Shown one piece after another: positions 7,781 through 13,067 of a DNA stretch of 13,067 bases. A program made the translations under genes and the position numbers. Every line of letters begins with the position of its first letter. Position 1 is the stretch's first letter. A model generated the notes under the pieces. It searched no databases. It was not told the origin of the DNA and worked only from the letters and a program-made list of their open reading frames with translations. This stretch comes from Microcaldota archaeon (GTDB lineage: Archaea; Micrarchaeota; Micrarchaeia; Micrarchaeales; Micrarchaeaceae): the NCBI GenBank assembly GCA_030039935.1, contig JASHUQ010000060.1, positions 1-13,067 of the forward strand, given 5' to 3'.

Positions 7781-7789
7781 TATTTATAA
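7781..7789 (-). promoter_or_regulatory. TATA box (TTATAAATA) for the winged-helix gene
   Basis: On the minus strand TTATAAATA is a good box A whose centre is 35 nt before ATG 7750, predicting transcription start around 7759. A short inverted repeat CAAAA-TATG-TTTTG (7757-7770) lies between the box and the start. Confidence 0.55.
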
Positions 7790-7841
7790 CCAATATATGA
7801 AAAAATTTTGAGAAAACAGGATTACTGGAACAAACTAAAGA

Positions 7842-7849
7842 TTTTAATA
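7842..7849 (+). promoter_or_regulatory. Possible TATA box (TTTTAATA) for the PRC-barrel gene
   Basis: TTTTAATA lies about 43 nt before ATG 7889. It would start transcription near 7870-7874, just before the GGTG ribosome site at 7880-7883. The match to box A is moderate. Confidence 0.35.
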
Positions 7850-7888
7850 GTTAATGTAGCAATCATTATTGCGACTAAAGGTGTAGAA

Positions 7889-8140
7889 ATGGTCAAATAC
7901 ATCATTGCAAAACAAATGGTAGGGAAACGCGTAGTAACAAGTGACGGATACGACCTAGGAAGGTTCGTTGATGTAGAGATGAGCGAGGTAACAGGCAAAT
8001 TATCAACTTTGCTCATTGAGCCAAGTCTTGATGGAGGATTAGCCAACAAGGTAAAGCTCGATGGAGGAGTTGTAAGGGTGCCTTACGCATCTGTAAGGGC
8101 TGTCAACGACTTCATAATGGTTGACAGGAAGGAGCTTTGA
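7889..8140 (+). CDS. PRC-barrel domain protein
   Basis: A small 83-residue single-domain protein made of one PRC-barrel-type beta domain. IIAKQMVGKRVVTSDGYDLGRFVDVEMSEVTGKLSTLLIEP matches the strand pattern 'L.GK.V.T.DG..LG...D...D..TG....L.VEP', and VRVPYASVRAVNDFIMVD is the typical closing 'VPY..V..V.D.I.V'. PRC barrels occur in photosystem assembly, RimM-type RNA processing and, in many archaea, as short stand-alone proteins of unclear role. Start ATG 7889 is preferred over an in-frame ATG-less extension from 7808: GGTG (7880-7883) lies 5 nt before it, homology starts here, and the extension would overlap the promoter. It is divergent from the winged-helix gene. Confidence 0.85.
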   Translation: MVKYIIAKQMVGKRVVTSDGYDLGRFVDVEMSEVTGKLSTLLIEPSLDGGLANKVKLDGGVVRVPYASVRAVNDFIMVDRKEL

Positions 8141-8195
8141 TTGCATCAAAGTTTTTGTGCGCTTGTTGTCTTCAGTTTATCGCTTACCATCTTTC

Positions 8196-8207
8196 GGTGA
8201 TTAGATA
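8196..8207 (+). promoter_or_regulatory. GGTGAT ribosome binding site placed 3 nt before an AUA codon
   Basis: GGTGAT (8196-8201), complementary to the archaeal 16S tail, is followed by TAG (8202-8204, an in-frame stop) and ATA (8205-8207). The spacing TGAT-NNN-start is identical to that at the ATG starts at 450, 2171, 10110 and 12720. It therefore points to ATA 8205 as the start of RNase HII. Confidence 0.5.
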
Positions 8208-8903
8208 ATAATATGTGGCGGTGACGAGGCTGGCAGGGGTGCACTTATAGGACCCCTTGTTATTGCTATGGTTTCTGTTAGTAACAGCGTGGAGCATAAA
8301 TTCGCAGACATCGGAGTGAGGGACTCTAAGCTGCTTTCAAGGAAGAAACGTGAAAGCTTATTTGGAATGATAAACGATATTGCGAGCGATGTGAAGGTCG
8401 AGAAGATTTATCCTAAGGAAATAAACGAGGCGATGAGAAGCGGGATATCGCTCAATGAACTTGAGGCGATCCACTTCGCAAGGCTTTTCGAGAAGATTAG
8501 CGATGATGTTGGAACTCTTTATCTTGACTCTCCAGATGTGATTGCAGAGAAGTTCGGCATAAGAGTCAACATGTCTTGCACCAGACCAACAAGAATACAG
8601 GGGGTAAGCTCTGGATCAAGGAAAAAGGGGATAAGGTACACAAAGATAATTGCACAGCACAAGGCTGATTCTATTTACCCTGTTGTTTCAGCAGCGAGCA
8701 TAATAGCGAAGGTTGAGAGAGACAGGGAAATTGACAGAATTGGAAAGGAGCTCGGTCTTGACATCGGTTCTGGTTATCCGGCAGATTCCTATACAATAAA
8801 CACAATAAAGAGGAATATGAAGAACCAGAGCCTAAAACCGCACATAAGGGAATACTGGCAGACAATGAGCACTATAAAACAGGCAAGGTTGACGAGCTTC
8901 TAG
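8205..8903 (+). CDS. rnhB: Ribonuclease HII, apparently with a non-standard AUA start
   Basis: Cleaves the RNA strand of RNA-DNA hybrids, in primer and ribonucleotide removal. From ATA 8205 the protein has 232 residues beginning (M)IICGGDEAGRGALIGPLVIA. This puts the catalytic pair at D7 and E8, as in well-studied archaeal RNase HII enzymes. Further residues are D40 (VRDSKLLS), D108 (YLDSPDV), D155 (HKADSIYPVVSAASIIAKVERD) and the archaeal GSGYPADSYT motif. A stop codon (TAG 8202) directly precedes ATA, and no ATG, GTG or TTG occurs in frame before the active site. The first in-frame ATG (8268) would delete DEAGRG and make a dead enzyme. An out-of-frame ATG at 8213 gives only three codons. 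Either AUA is used as start or a base is miscalled or mutated. The product call is firm; the start is less so. Confidence 0.9.
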   Translation: MIICGGDEAGRGALIGPLVIAMVSVSNSVEHKFADIGVRDSKLLSRKKRESLFGMINDIASDVKVEKIYPKEINEAMRSGISLNELEAIHFARLFEKISDDVGTLYLDSPDVIAEKFGIRVNMSCTRPTRIQGVSSGSRKKGIRYTKIIAQHKADSIYPVVSAASIIAKVERDREIDRIGKELGLDIGSGYPADSYTINTIKRNMKNQSLKPHIREYWQTMSTIKQARLTSF

Positions 8904-8909
8904 ATTATC

Positions 8910-9140
8910 ATGCCTAAGAAAACGAAAAACTACCAAAAATACTTGACAGCAATGCTCTACGCTGCAGAGACCCCTATCGGAGTTTGGGCAGGGTTCGAAT
9001 TGGGCAAGGCAAACTACATATATGGAATAGTACTTACAGCAGTAATGATGGCATTCGAAGTTACAGCGGTAATAACCTGGATGAATGCCCAGACAATTGA
9101 GATTGATGATGATTTGAACAAGTCAAAGAAGCGGCGCTAG
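8910..9140 (+). CDS. Small unrecognised membrane protein
   Basis: A 76-residue protein with a clear hydrophobic segment at about 36-58 (NYIYGIVLTAVMMAFEVTAVITW) and a weaker one at about 13-31 (TAMLYAAETPIGVWAGFEL). The N-terminus is basic (PKKTKNYQK) and the C-terminus charged (IDDDLNKSKKRR). One or two membrane passes are plausible. It begins 6 nt after the rnhB stop, so it is probably co-transcribed, although no strong ribosome site is visible (TAGATTATCATG). The tRNA gene with its own promoter follows. The family is not recognised. Confidence 0.65.
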   Translation: MPKKTKNYQKYLTAMLYAAETPIGVWAGFELGKANYIYGIVLTAVMMAFEVTAVITWMNAQTIEIDDDLNKSKKRR

Positions 9141-9148
9141 CAACACAG

Positions 9149-9156
9149 ATATATTG
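9149..9156 (+). promoter_or_regulatory. TATA box (GATATATT) for tRNA-Arg
   Basis: GATATATT is centred about 26 nt upstream of the first tRNA base (9178), the expected box A distance for initiation at or very near the mature 5' end. Confidence 0.55.
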
Positions 9157-9177
9157 CTTTCCTTCTTTTATTATACC

Positions 9178-9290
9178 GGATCTGTGGCGTAACTTGGATA
9201 GCGCACTTGGCTTCGGACCAAGGGGTTGCGGGTTCAAATAAACTTTTGAAAAATGTTTAATCAAAAGTTTTGGAAATCCCGCCAGATCCG
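9178..9290 (+). tRNA. tRNA-Arg(UCG) with an intron in the T-loop
   Basis: All arms fold. The acceptor stem is GGATCTG (9178-9184) with CAGATCC (9283-9289), 7 bp, and the discriminator is G9290. T8 G9 precede the D-arm GCGT/GCGC with loop AACTTGGATA (G18G19 present). The anticodon arm is CTTGG-CTTCGGA-CCAAG with anticodon TCG at 9213-9215, reading CGA. The variable loop is GGGTT. The T-arm is GCGGG/CCCGC with mature loop TTCAAAT. The T-loop is interrupted between positions 59 and 60 by a 38-nt intron (9239-9276). Mature length is 75 nt without CCA, which is not encoded. CGA/CGN codons are rare in most genes here but commoner in the 1399-2854 pair. Confidence 0.93.
9239..9276 (+). other. tRNA intron with canonical bulge-helix-bulge at position 59/60
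   Basis: The T-stem GCGGG/CCCGC is the outer helix. The central 4-bp helix is TTCA (9233-9236) with TGGA (9271-9274), which includes one G-U pair. The two 3-nt bulges are AA|T (9237-9239) and AA|T (9275-9277), each cut between bases 2 and 3. The inner helix is a perfect 10 bp, AAACTTTTGA (9240-9249) with TCAAAAGTTT (9261-9270), closed by an 11-nt loop. Cutting at these sites restores exactly a 7-nt T-loop TTCAAAT. This agrees with the archaeal tRNA splicing endonuclease rule (4-bp helix, 3-nt bulges). Confidence 0.9.
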
Positions 9291-9294
9291 CTTA

Positions 9295-9299
9295 TTTTT
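9295..9299 (+). terminator. Short T-tract after tRNA-Arg
   Basis: Five T residues begin 5 nt after the tRNA 3' end, with more T just before. Such tracts commonly end archaeal transcripts. It is short and supported only by position. Confidence 0.35.
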
Positions 9300-9404
9300 A
9301 CAACTAGAAAGCCCTCAGCTAGCTTGACCTAATCATACGCACAATCATCGAGACAGTACATCGTCACAGGGCAATATTATTTGAAATATGAGATTATAAT
9401 AACC

Positions 9405-9412
9405 TTTATAAA
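9405..9412 (+). promoter_or_regulatory. TATA box (TTTATAAA) of the aL1-aL10-aL12 operon
   Basis: TTTATAAA, identical to the reductase promoter box, predicts transcription start near 9433-9437 and a leader of about 40 nt before ATG 9476. Nothing else is recognised between the tRNA and this box. Confidence 0.65.
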
Positions 9413-9452
9413 GTTATTCGCTATAATATTATCGTCTGTTTTTCCCGCTATA

Positions 9453-9469
9453 CTGCATTGTGCAGGAGG
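9453..9469 (+). promoter_or_regulatory. Leader hairpin touching the aL1 Shine-Dalgarno sequence
   Basis: CTGCA (9453-9457) and TGCAG (9461-9465) form a perfect 5-bp stem with a TTG loop in the predicted aL1 mRNA leader. Its last base is the first G of GGAGG (9465-9469). Pairing could modulate ribosome access. Regulation is inferred, and a 5-bp stem can be chance. Confidence 0.35.
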
Positions 9470-9475
9470 GATTGC

Positions 9476-10105
9476 ATGGAAAAGGAACAACTTGAAAAGC
9501 TTAGCTCATTTATTGATGCTAACAAGGGAAAAAGGAAGTTTACACAAAGCGTAGACCTGTCCATCAACTTCTCAGGGATAGACTTCGCAAAGCAGGACAA
9601 CAGGCTTAACCTTGAGGTAAGGCTGCCAAATGGAAGAGGAAGGGAGACAAAGGTAATGGCTTTTTCAGACGACCAGAAAATAAACGCAAAATTAAATCAA
9701 TTCGGAGTGAAGATAGTTCCTGGAAGGGATATAACAGCAATCGCTGAGGACAAAACAAAGCTGAACGAGCTTCTTGAATACGAGCTTGTTGCTCAGCCAA
9801 GCCTCATGCCGCAGATTGCAAAGTCACTTGGTCAGTTCCTTGGTCCAAGGGGAAAGATGCCCAAACCATTAATAGGAAATTTTGATGGAATGCTTGGAGG
9901 AATGGGATCCTCAATCTATCTAAGAAGCAAGGGCAAGTACCTTCCAACAATACACTGCGTTGTAGGAACAGAAAAGATGGAAACGCAGAAACTCGCGGCC
10001 AACATAGATGAAATAGTCAACACTATTGCAAAGAAGGTTGGAAAACAGAACATAAAGAGCGTTTACGTGAAGCTGACAATGAGCGAACCGCTCAAACTTG
10101 CGTGA
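9476..10105 (+). CDS. rpl1: Large subunit ribosomal protein uL1 (archaeal L1)
   Basis: Binds the L1 stalk of 23S rRNA and in methanogens represses its own operon mRNA. The protein has 209 residues. Diagnostic segments are KRKFTQSVDLSINFSGIDFA (N-terminal RNA-binding domain), LNLEVRLPNGRGRETKVMAF, LAQPSLMPQIAKSLGQFLGPRGKMPKP (hinge and conserved core) and the ending IKSVYVKLTMSEPLKLA. Start ATG 9476 has a full GGAGG (9465-9469) 6 nt upstream. The in-frame TTG at 9458 would place the ribosome site inside the coding region, so it is rejected. The stop overlaps the TGAT element of the next gene. All eight Arg codons are AGR. It is the first gene of the stalk operon. Confidence 0.97.
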   Translation: MEKEQLEKLSSFIDANKGKRKFTQSVDLSINFSGIDFAKQDNRLNLEVRLPNGRGRETKVMAFSDDQKINAKLNQFGVKIVPGRDITAIAEDKTKLNELLEYELVAQPSLMPQIAKSLGQFLGPRGKMPKPLIGNFDGMLGGMGSSIYLRSKGKYLPTIHCVVGTEKMETQKLAANIDEIVNTIAKKVGKQNIKSVYVKLTMSEPLKLA

Positions 10106-10109
10106 TATT

Positions 10110-10958
10110 ATGCTTAGCAAAAATGACAAGGTAAAGTTTGTTGAGGAATCGAGCAAAGAGCTCAGCAAGTACAAGGTTGTCGGTGTTGCAAACCTCAACG
10201 GGATTCCAGATAGACTGCTTCAGGCGTCTAAGAACAAGATGAAAAGCAATGTAAAGCTCATACTTGGAAGAAGGAACCTTCTTGTAAAGATACTTGAGAG
10301 CAATGCAAAGACAAAGGAGCTTGCAAAGCACATGAATGGTACATCAGCGATAATACTAAGCAACGAAGACCCGTTCGAGATATACAAAGGGTTCAAGGCG
10401 AATGAGATAAGGCTTGCTGCAAAGCCAAAGCAGATATCCCCAGAGGACATAACAATACAAAGCGGTGAAACGAGCCTTCAGCCTGGTGCCGCAGTTACAG
10501 AGTTGAAACAGGCAGGAATAGACGTTCAAATACAGAAAGGAAAGGTTGTGATTGCAAAAGACAAGGTAATTGTGAAGAAGGGAGAGGTTATCAGCACTAT
10601 TGTTGCAAAGACACTTCATACACTCGGAACAATGCCGTTCAAGGCGTTAATAGAGCCCGCGGTTCTCCTTGATAATGGAATAGTGTTTACAACCCAGATA
10701 CTCGCAATAAACCCTGAGAAAACGCTCTCTGACATTCTATCTGGCTTTTCAAGCGCATATTCTCTTTGCATAGGAACAGGCATAGTCAATGAATACACAA
10801 TAAAACCATTATTGGTAAAGGGATTCAGCGAAGCAAGATTCCTTGGAATAGAGACAAAGGTTTATGAGCCAGGAATAATAGAAACACTTATAGGAGAGGC
10901 CGCGGCACAGGCGGCTGCTCTAGGTAAGTTTGACACAAAGGAACTGAAAACTGAATAA
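10110..10958 (+). CDS. rpl10: Large subunit ribosomal protein uL10 (archaeal P0), lacking the usual C-terminal stalk peptide
   Basis: Base of the ribosomal stalk: binds 23S rRNA and carries aL12 dimers. The protein has 282 residues. The N-terminal RNA-binding domain runs from KNDKVKFVEESSKELSKYKVVGVANLNGIP through VKLILGRRNLLVKILE. The archaeal/eukaryotic insertion domain follows (PKQISPEDITIQSGET, GVDVQ-like AGIDVQIQKGKVVIAKD), then the aL12-binding helical spine (EKTLSDILSGFSSAYSLC...). It ends AQAAALGKFDTKELKTE. The acidic, Ala-rich tail and hydrophobic 'GLxxLF(G)' end common to archaeal P0 are absent, though aL12 next door has them. ATG 10110 follows GTGAT (10102-10106) by 3 nt. The in-frame TTG at 10098 overlaps rpl1 and is rejected. 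Confidence 0.95.
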   Translation: MLSKNDKVKFVEESSKELSKYKVVGVANLNGIPDRLLQASKNKMKSNVKLILGRRNLLVKILESNAKTKELAKHMNGTSAIILSNEDPFEIYKGFKANEIRLAAKPKQISPEDITIQSGETSLQPGAAVTELKQAGIDVQIQKGKVVIAKDKVIVKKGEVISTIVAKTLHTLGTMPFKALIEPAVLLDNGIVFTTQILAINPEKTLSDILSGFSSAYSLCIGTGIVNEYTIKPLLVKGFSEARFLGIETKVYEPGIIETLIGEAAAQAAALGKFDTKELKTE

Positions 10959-10977
10959 ATCATGCTAGGTGAAAAAT

Positions 10978-11292
10978 ATGGAGTATGTATACGCGGCGCT
11001 GCTTATTGATGCAGCGGGAAAGGAGGTAACAGAGCAACGACTTATGGAAATAGTCAAGGCTGCTGGGCTTCCTGCAGATGAAGCAAGGGCAAAGGCCATG
11101 GTCGCATCGCTGAAAGGGATAAACATAAAGGATGTGATCAAGAATGCACAAACAATGCAGATGGCTGCTGCACCAGCCGGTTCTGCGCCTGCACAAGGAG
11201 CCGCACCAAAGGCTGAGCACAAGAAAGACTCTGAAGCTGAAAAGAAGAGCGAAGAGGAAGCCGCAAGCGGACTTGCTGGCCTGTTCGGCTAA
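10978..11292 (+). CDS. rpl12: Large subunit ribosomal protein aL12 (archaeal P1-type stalk protein)
   Basis: A 104-residue stalk protein that dimerises on uL10 and recruits translation factors. The N-terminal dimerisation domain is MEYVYAALLIDAAGKEVTEQRLMEIVKAAG followed by ARAKAMVASLKGINIKDVIKNA. Then come an Ala/Pro/Gly hinge (MAAAPAGSAPAQGAAPKA), a charged stretch and the factor-binding end EEEAASGLAGLFG. ATG 10978 is preferred over the in-frame GTG at 10969, because that GTG is part of the GGTGA ribosome site (10968-10972), 5 nt upstream of ATG. The conserved protein starts 'MEYVYAALL' in the family. Confidence 0.96.
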   Translation: MEYVYAALLIDAAGKEVTEQRLMEIVKAAGLPADEARAKAMVASLKGINIKDVIKNAQTMQMAAAPAGSAPAQGAAPKAEHKKDSEAEKKSEEEAASGLAGLFG

Positions 11293-11314
11293 CGCAGTGC
11301 AATACGGTGCATAA

Positions 11315-12715
11315 ATGGTAGAGAAGGAGCTGTTTGACAGCTCTCTTGTATCATATGCAATAGAAAAGGCAAAGGCAGCAGGAGCCAGCTATGCCGACGC
11401 AATGCTTTGCGAAGAGACAAGCTTTGGCTATGAGATTGTACAGGGGGCAATGAGGCTTGCCTATCAGGACAGCGATCTTGGAATAAGGATTAGGATGCTT
11501 CACAAAGGATACATGTACTCTCTTTCTGTTGAGAACCCAACAAGCGAATCCATAGCAAAGCTATTCAGGAACATGCAGAAATTCAAGAAGCAAGGCAATG
11601 TTGGGATATCGGATGAAAGAGAATCAAACAGGATGCACTACATTGTAAAGGAAAAGGTAGAGGGAAGCGCAGAGCATCTCAAGAACACAGCGCTCGAGAT
11701 GGATAAAGACATAGGAAGGACAAAGTGCATAAAGTCAAGATATTCCTCTTTCAACTATTCAAGAGCGCACACCTATTTCGAGAACACAAGCAATTCAAGG
11801 ATAGAGTGCACAGTGCCGCAGATCGGCGCTTTCGTAAACGTTGCTGTTTCACATGCCGGAAACACAAGGCAGAGAATGGTGCAGAAAGGGGCAGCAGATG
11901 GAATAGACTCTCTTCATAGGTTGAGGCTTGTAGAAGATGTTGTAAACGATGCGAATAACATGGAGAAACTGCTTGAGACTGGCATAAATGTGAATTCCCA
12001 GATAAAGCGAATTGTCCTTTCTCCAGAAATTATGGGGATAGCAACACATGAAAGCATCGGCCACCCGTTTGAAGCTGATAGGATAATAGGAAGGGAGGCC
12101 GCACAGGCTGGGCTGAGCTACCTCACCAAAGACAACCTTGGGATGAAAATAGGAAGCGGCGCCGTAAACCTGCACGATGATCCAACTATGGTCAATCTTC
12201 CAGGCTATTATCTTTATGACGATGAAGGGGTAAAGGCGAGAGACAGGATTCTTGTCAAGAACGGAATTCAGGTCAACCTTTTCCATAACAGGGAAACAGC
12301 ATCTTTGTTCGGGCTTGAGAGCAACGGATCTGCAAGGAGCTCCTCAGTTTATGTTGAACCAATAGTCAGAATGGCGAATACATACCTTGAATCTGATCGA
12401 TCAAACAGGTTTGACGATCTTCTTGATGAGGCAAAAAATGGCGCATATGTAAAGAACTTCATGGAGTGGAATATCGACGATACAAGAAGCTTCGGGAAGT
12501 ACCAGGGCAACGAGGCCTATATAATTGAAAACGGAAGGCTTGGCAAGCCTGTGAAGAATTTCTCAATAGAGACAAGGACAACAGACTTCTGGGGCGCAGT
12601 TTCAATGGTGGACAATGAATTCGAGATGTTTCCAGGGAACTGCGGAAAGGGGGAGCCCATGCAGGGAGTTCCTGTTGGAATGGGAGGGCCTAGCGCCTTG
12701 CTCATATTTAGATGA
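11315..12715 (+). CDS. tldD: TldD-family metalloprotease subunit
   Basis: A 466-residue TldD/PmbA superfamily protein. TldD with TldE forms a heterodimeric zinc protease that degrades or trims peptides. The active-site motif HESIGH at 245-250 (within ATHESIGHPFEADR) supplies the HExxxH metal ligands, and Cys443 in FPGNCGKGEPMQGVPVGMGGP matches the third ligand region. VNLHDDPTMVNLPGYYLYDDEGVKA and NRETASLFGLESNGSAR are conserved core segments. Possession of HExxxH identifies the catalytic TldD rather than TldE. ATG 11315 has GGTG (11306-11309) 5 nt upstream. It is 22 nt after rpl12 with no T-tract between, so probable read-through from the ribosomal operon. The tldE start follows after 4 nt. 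Confidence 0.95.
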   Translation: MVEKELFDSSLVSYAIEKAKAAGASYADAMLCEETSFGYEIVQGAMRLAYQDSDLGIRIRMLHKGYMYSLSVENPTSESIAKLFRNMQKFKKQGNVGISDERESNRMHYIVKEKVEGSAEHLKNTALEMDKDIGRTKCIKSRYSSFNYSRAHTYFENTSNSRIECTVPQIGAFVNVAVSHAGNTRQRMVQKGAADGIDSLHRLRLVEDVVNDANNMEKLLETGINVNSQIKRIVLSPEIMGIATHESIGHPFEADRIIGREAAQAGLSYLTKDNLGMKIGSGAVNLHDDPTMVNLPGYYLYDDEGVKARDRILVKNGIQVNLFHNRETASLFGLESNGSARSSSVYVEPIVRMANTYLESDRSNRFDDLLDEAKNGAYVKNFMEWNIDDTRSFGKYQGNEAYIIENGRLGKPVKNFSIETRTTDFWGAVSMVDNEFEMFPGNCGKGEPMQGVPVGMGGPSALLIFR

Positions 12716-12719
12716 TGCT

Positions 12720-13067
12720 ATGGATCCCGCTGAATTGATAATGAAGGAAATAGGAAACAAGGTTGACGACGCGGTAGTATCAGTATTTCAGTCTAAGAAT
12801 ACCTATGTCAAGCTGTTCAACAGCAGGATAGACTCTGTGGTCTCGAGCGTTGGAGACAGCGTAACAGTATATCTTGTAAAGGGCAAAAAATCAGAGTGCG
12901 TAAAAATCAAGGATACAAGGCCAGAATCTGTAAGAAAGGCGATATCCTCATCTATAAAGGCATTGGATATGCTGACTCCTATGGAATACTACAATGGGAT
13001 TGCAAATGGCCCATTCAAGTACAAGAAATCATTGAGGTTTGACAGCAACATAGCGGATGAAAGCTAT
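12720..13067 (+). CDS. tldE: TldE/PmbA-family protein, N-terminal part (runs off window)
   Basis: The frame is open from ATG 12720 to the window end (116 codons: MDPAELIMKEIGNKVDDAVV..., NTYVKLFNSRIDSVVSS..., ISSSIKALDMLTPMEYYNGIANG). TGAT-GCT-ATG at the junction overlaps the tldD stop. The layout of residues 20-70 (self-protection against 'hit and miss' loss of frame: VKLFNSRIDSV..., then VTVYLVKGKKSECVKI) matches the N-terminal domain of TldD/PmbA proteins. Its position directly after tldD makes the inactive partner subunit TldE the best call. The C-terminal domain, which would confirm lack of HExxxH, lies outside the window. Confidence 0.8.
   Translation, partial: MDPAELIMKEIGNKVDDAVVSVFQSKNTYVKLFNSRIDSVVSSVGDSVTVYLVKGKKSECVKIKDTRPESVRKAISSSIKALDMLTPMEYYNGIANGPFKYKKSLRFDSNIADESY

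Noticed and set aside
7808..7888. Upstream extension of the PRC-barrel protein by 27 codons
   Set aside because: Homology, GGTG spacing and the possible TATA box inside the extension all favour ATG 7889.
8213..8224. ATG at 8213 as RNase HII start
   Set aside because: Out of frame: it reads ATG TGG CGG TGA and stops, so it cannot give RNase HII without a base change.
9061..9264. Minus-strand 67-codon frame overlapping the tRNA
   Set aside because: Overlaps the small membrane protein gene and a well-folded tRNA; no independent support.
9178..9290. tRNA as a pseudogene broken by an insertion in the T-arm
   Set aside because: The insertion forms an exact bulge-helix-bulge whose removal restores a standard T-loop, and every stem is fully paired.
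9438..9465. TTG 9458 as rpl1 start (six extra residues)
   Set aside because: It would put the strong GGAGG site inside the gene; ATG 9476 has correct spacing.

Overview
This window is archaeal chromosome. The evidence is a family B DNA polymerase C-terminus, a type 2 methionine aminopeptidase, archaeal RNase HII, the aL1–aL10–aL12 ribosomal operon, TATA-type promoters (TTTATAAA, TATAAATA), GGTGA-type ribosome binding sites matching the archaeal 16S 3' end, and a tRNA with a bulge-helix-bulge intron. AGA/AGG and ATA are favoured codons. Dense packing, several short unrecognised genes and a tRNA intron outside the anticodon loop would fit a small-genome DPANN archaeon such as a Micrarchaeota/ARMAN relative, but that placement is inference.

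Layout. 1–1364 (+): the 3' end of polB followed closely by map. 1399–2854 (+): two adjacent unrecognised helical-protein genes with their own promoter overlapping the map stop codon and atypical arginine codon use. 2867–6253 (-): a class II (B12-type) ribonucleotide reductase gene carrying a 368-residue LAGLIDADG intein inserted just before the catalytic cysteine. 6418–6867 (-) and 6986–7435 (+): a divergent pair of unknown genes around a small palindrome. 7436–7750 (-) and 7889–8140 (+): a winged-helix regulator and a PRC-barrel protein, again divergent. 8205–9139 (+): rnhB, whose only in-frame start appears to be AUA, and a small membrane protein. 9178–9290: tRNA-Arg(UCG) with a 38-nt intron in the T-loop. 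9476 to the end (+): aL1, aL10, aL12, tldD and the start of tldE, spaced like one operon.

Most genes are housekeeping: replication, dNTP supply, RNA primer/RNA-DNA hybrid removal, N-terminal Met removal and the ribosomal stalk. TldD/TldE form a metalloprotease pair and sit directly after the stalk genes. The points most worth checking are the AUA start of RNase HII, the T-loop tRNA intron, the active-site intein with a non-His penultimate residue, the aL10 protein without the usual acidic C-terminal stalk peptide, and the two-gene unrecognised cassette. No CRISPR array, insertion sequence or defence system was seen. No gene-free stretch longer than about 190 bases exists.
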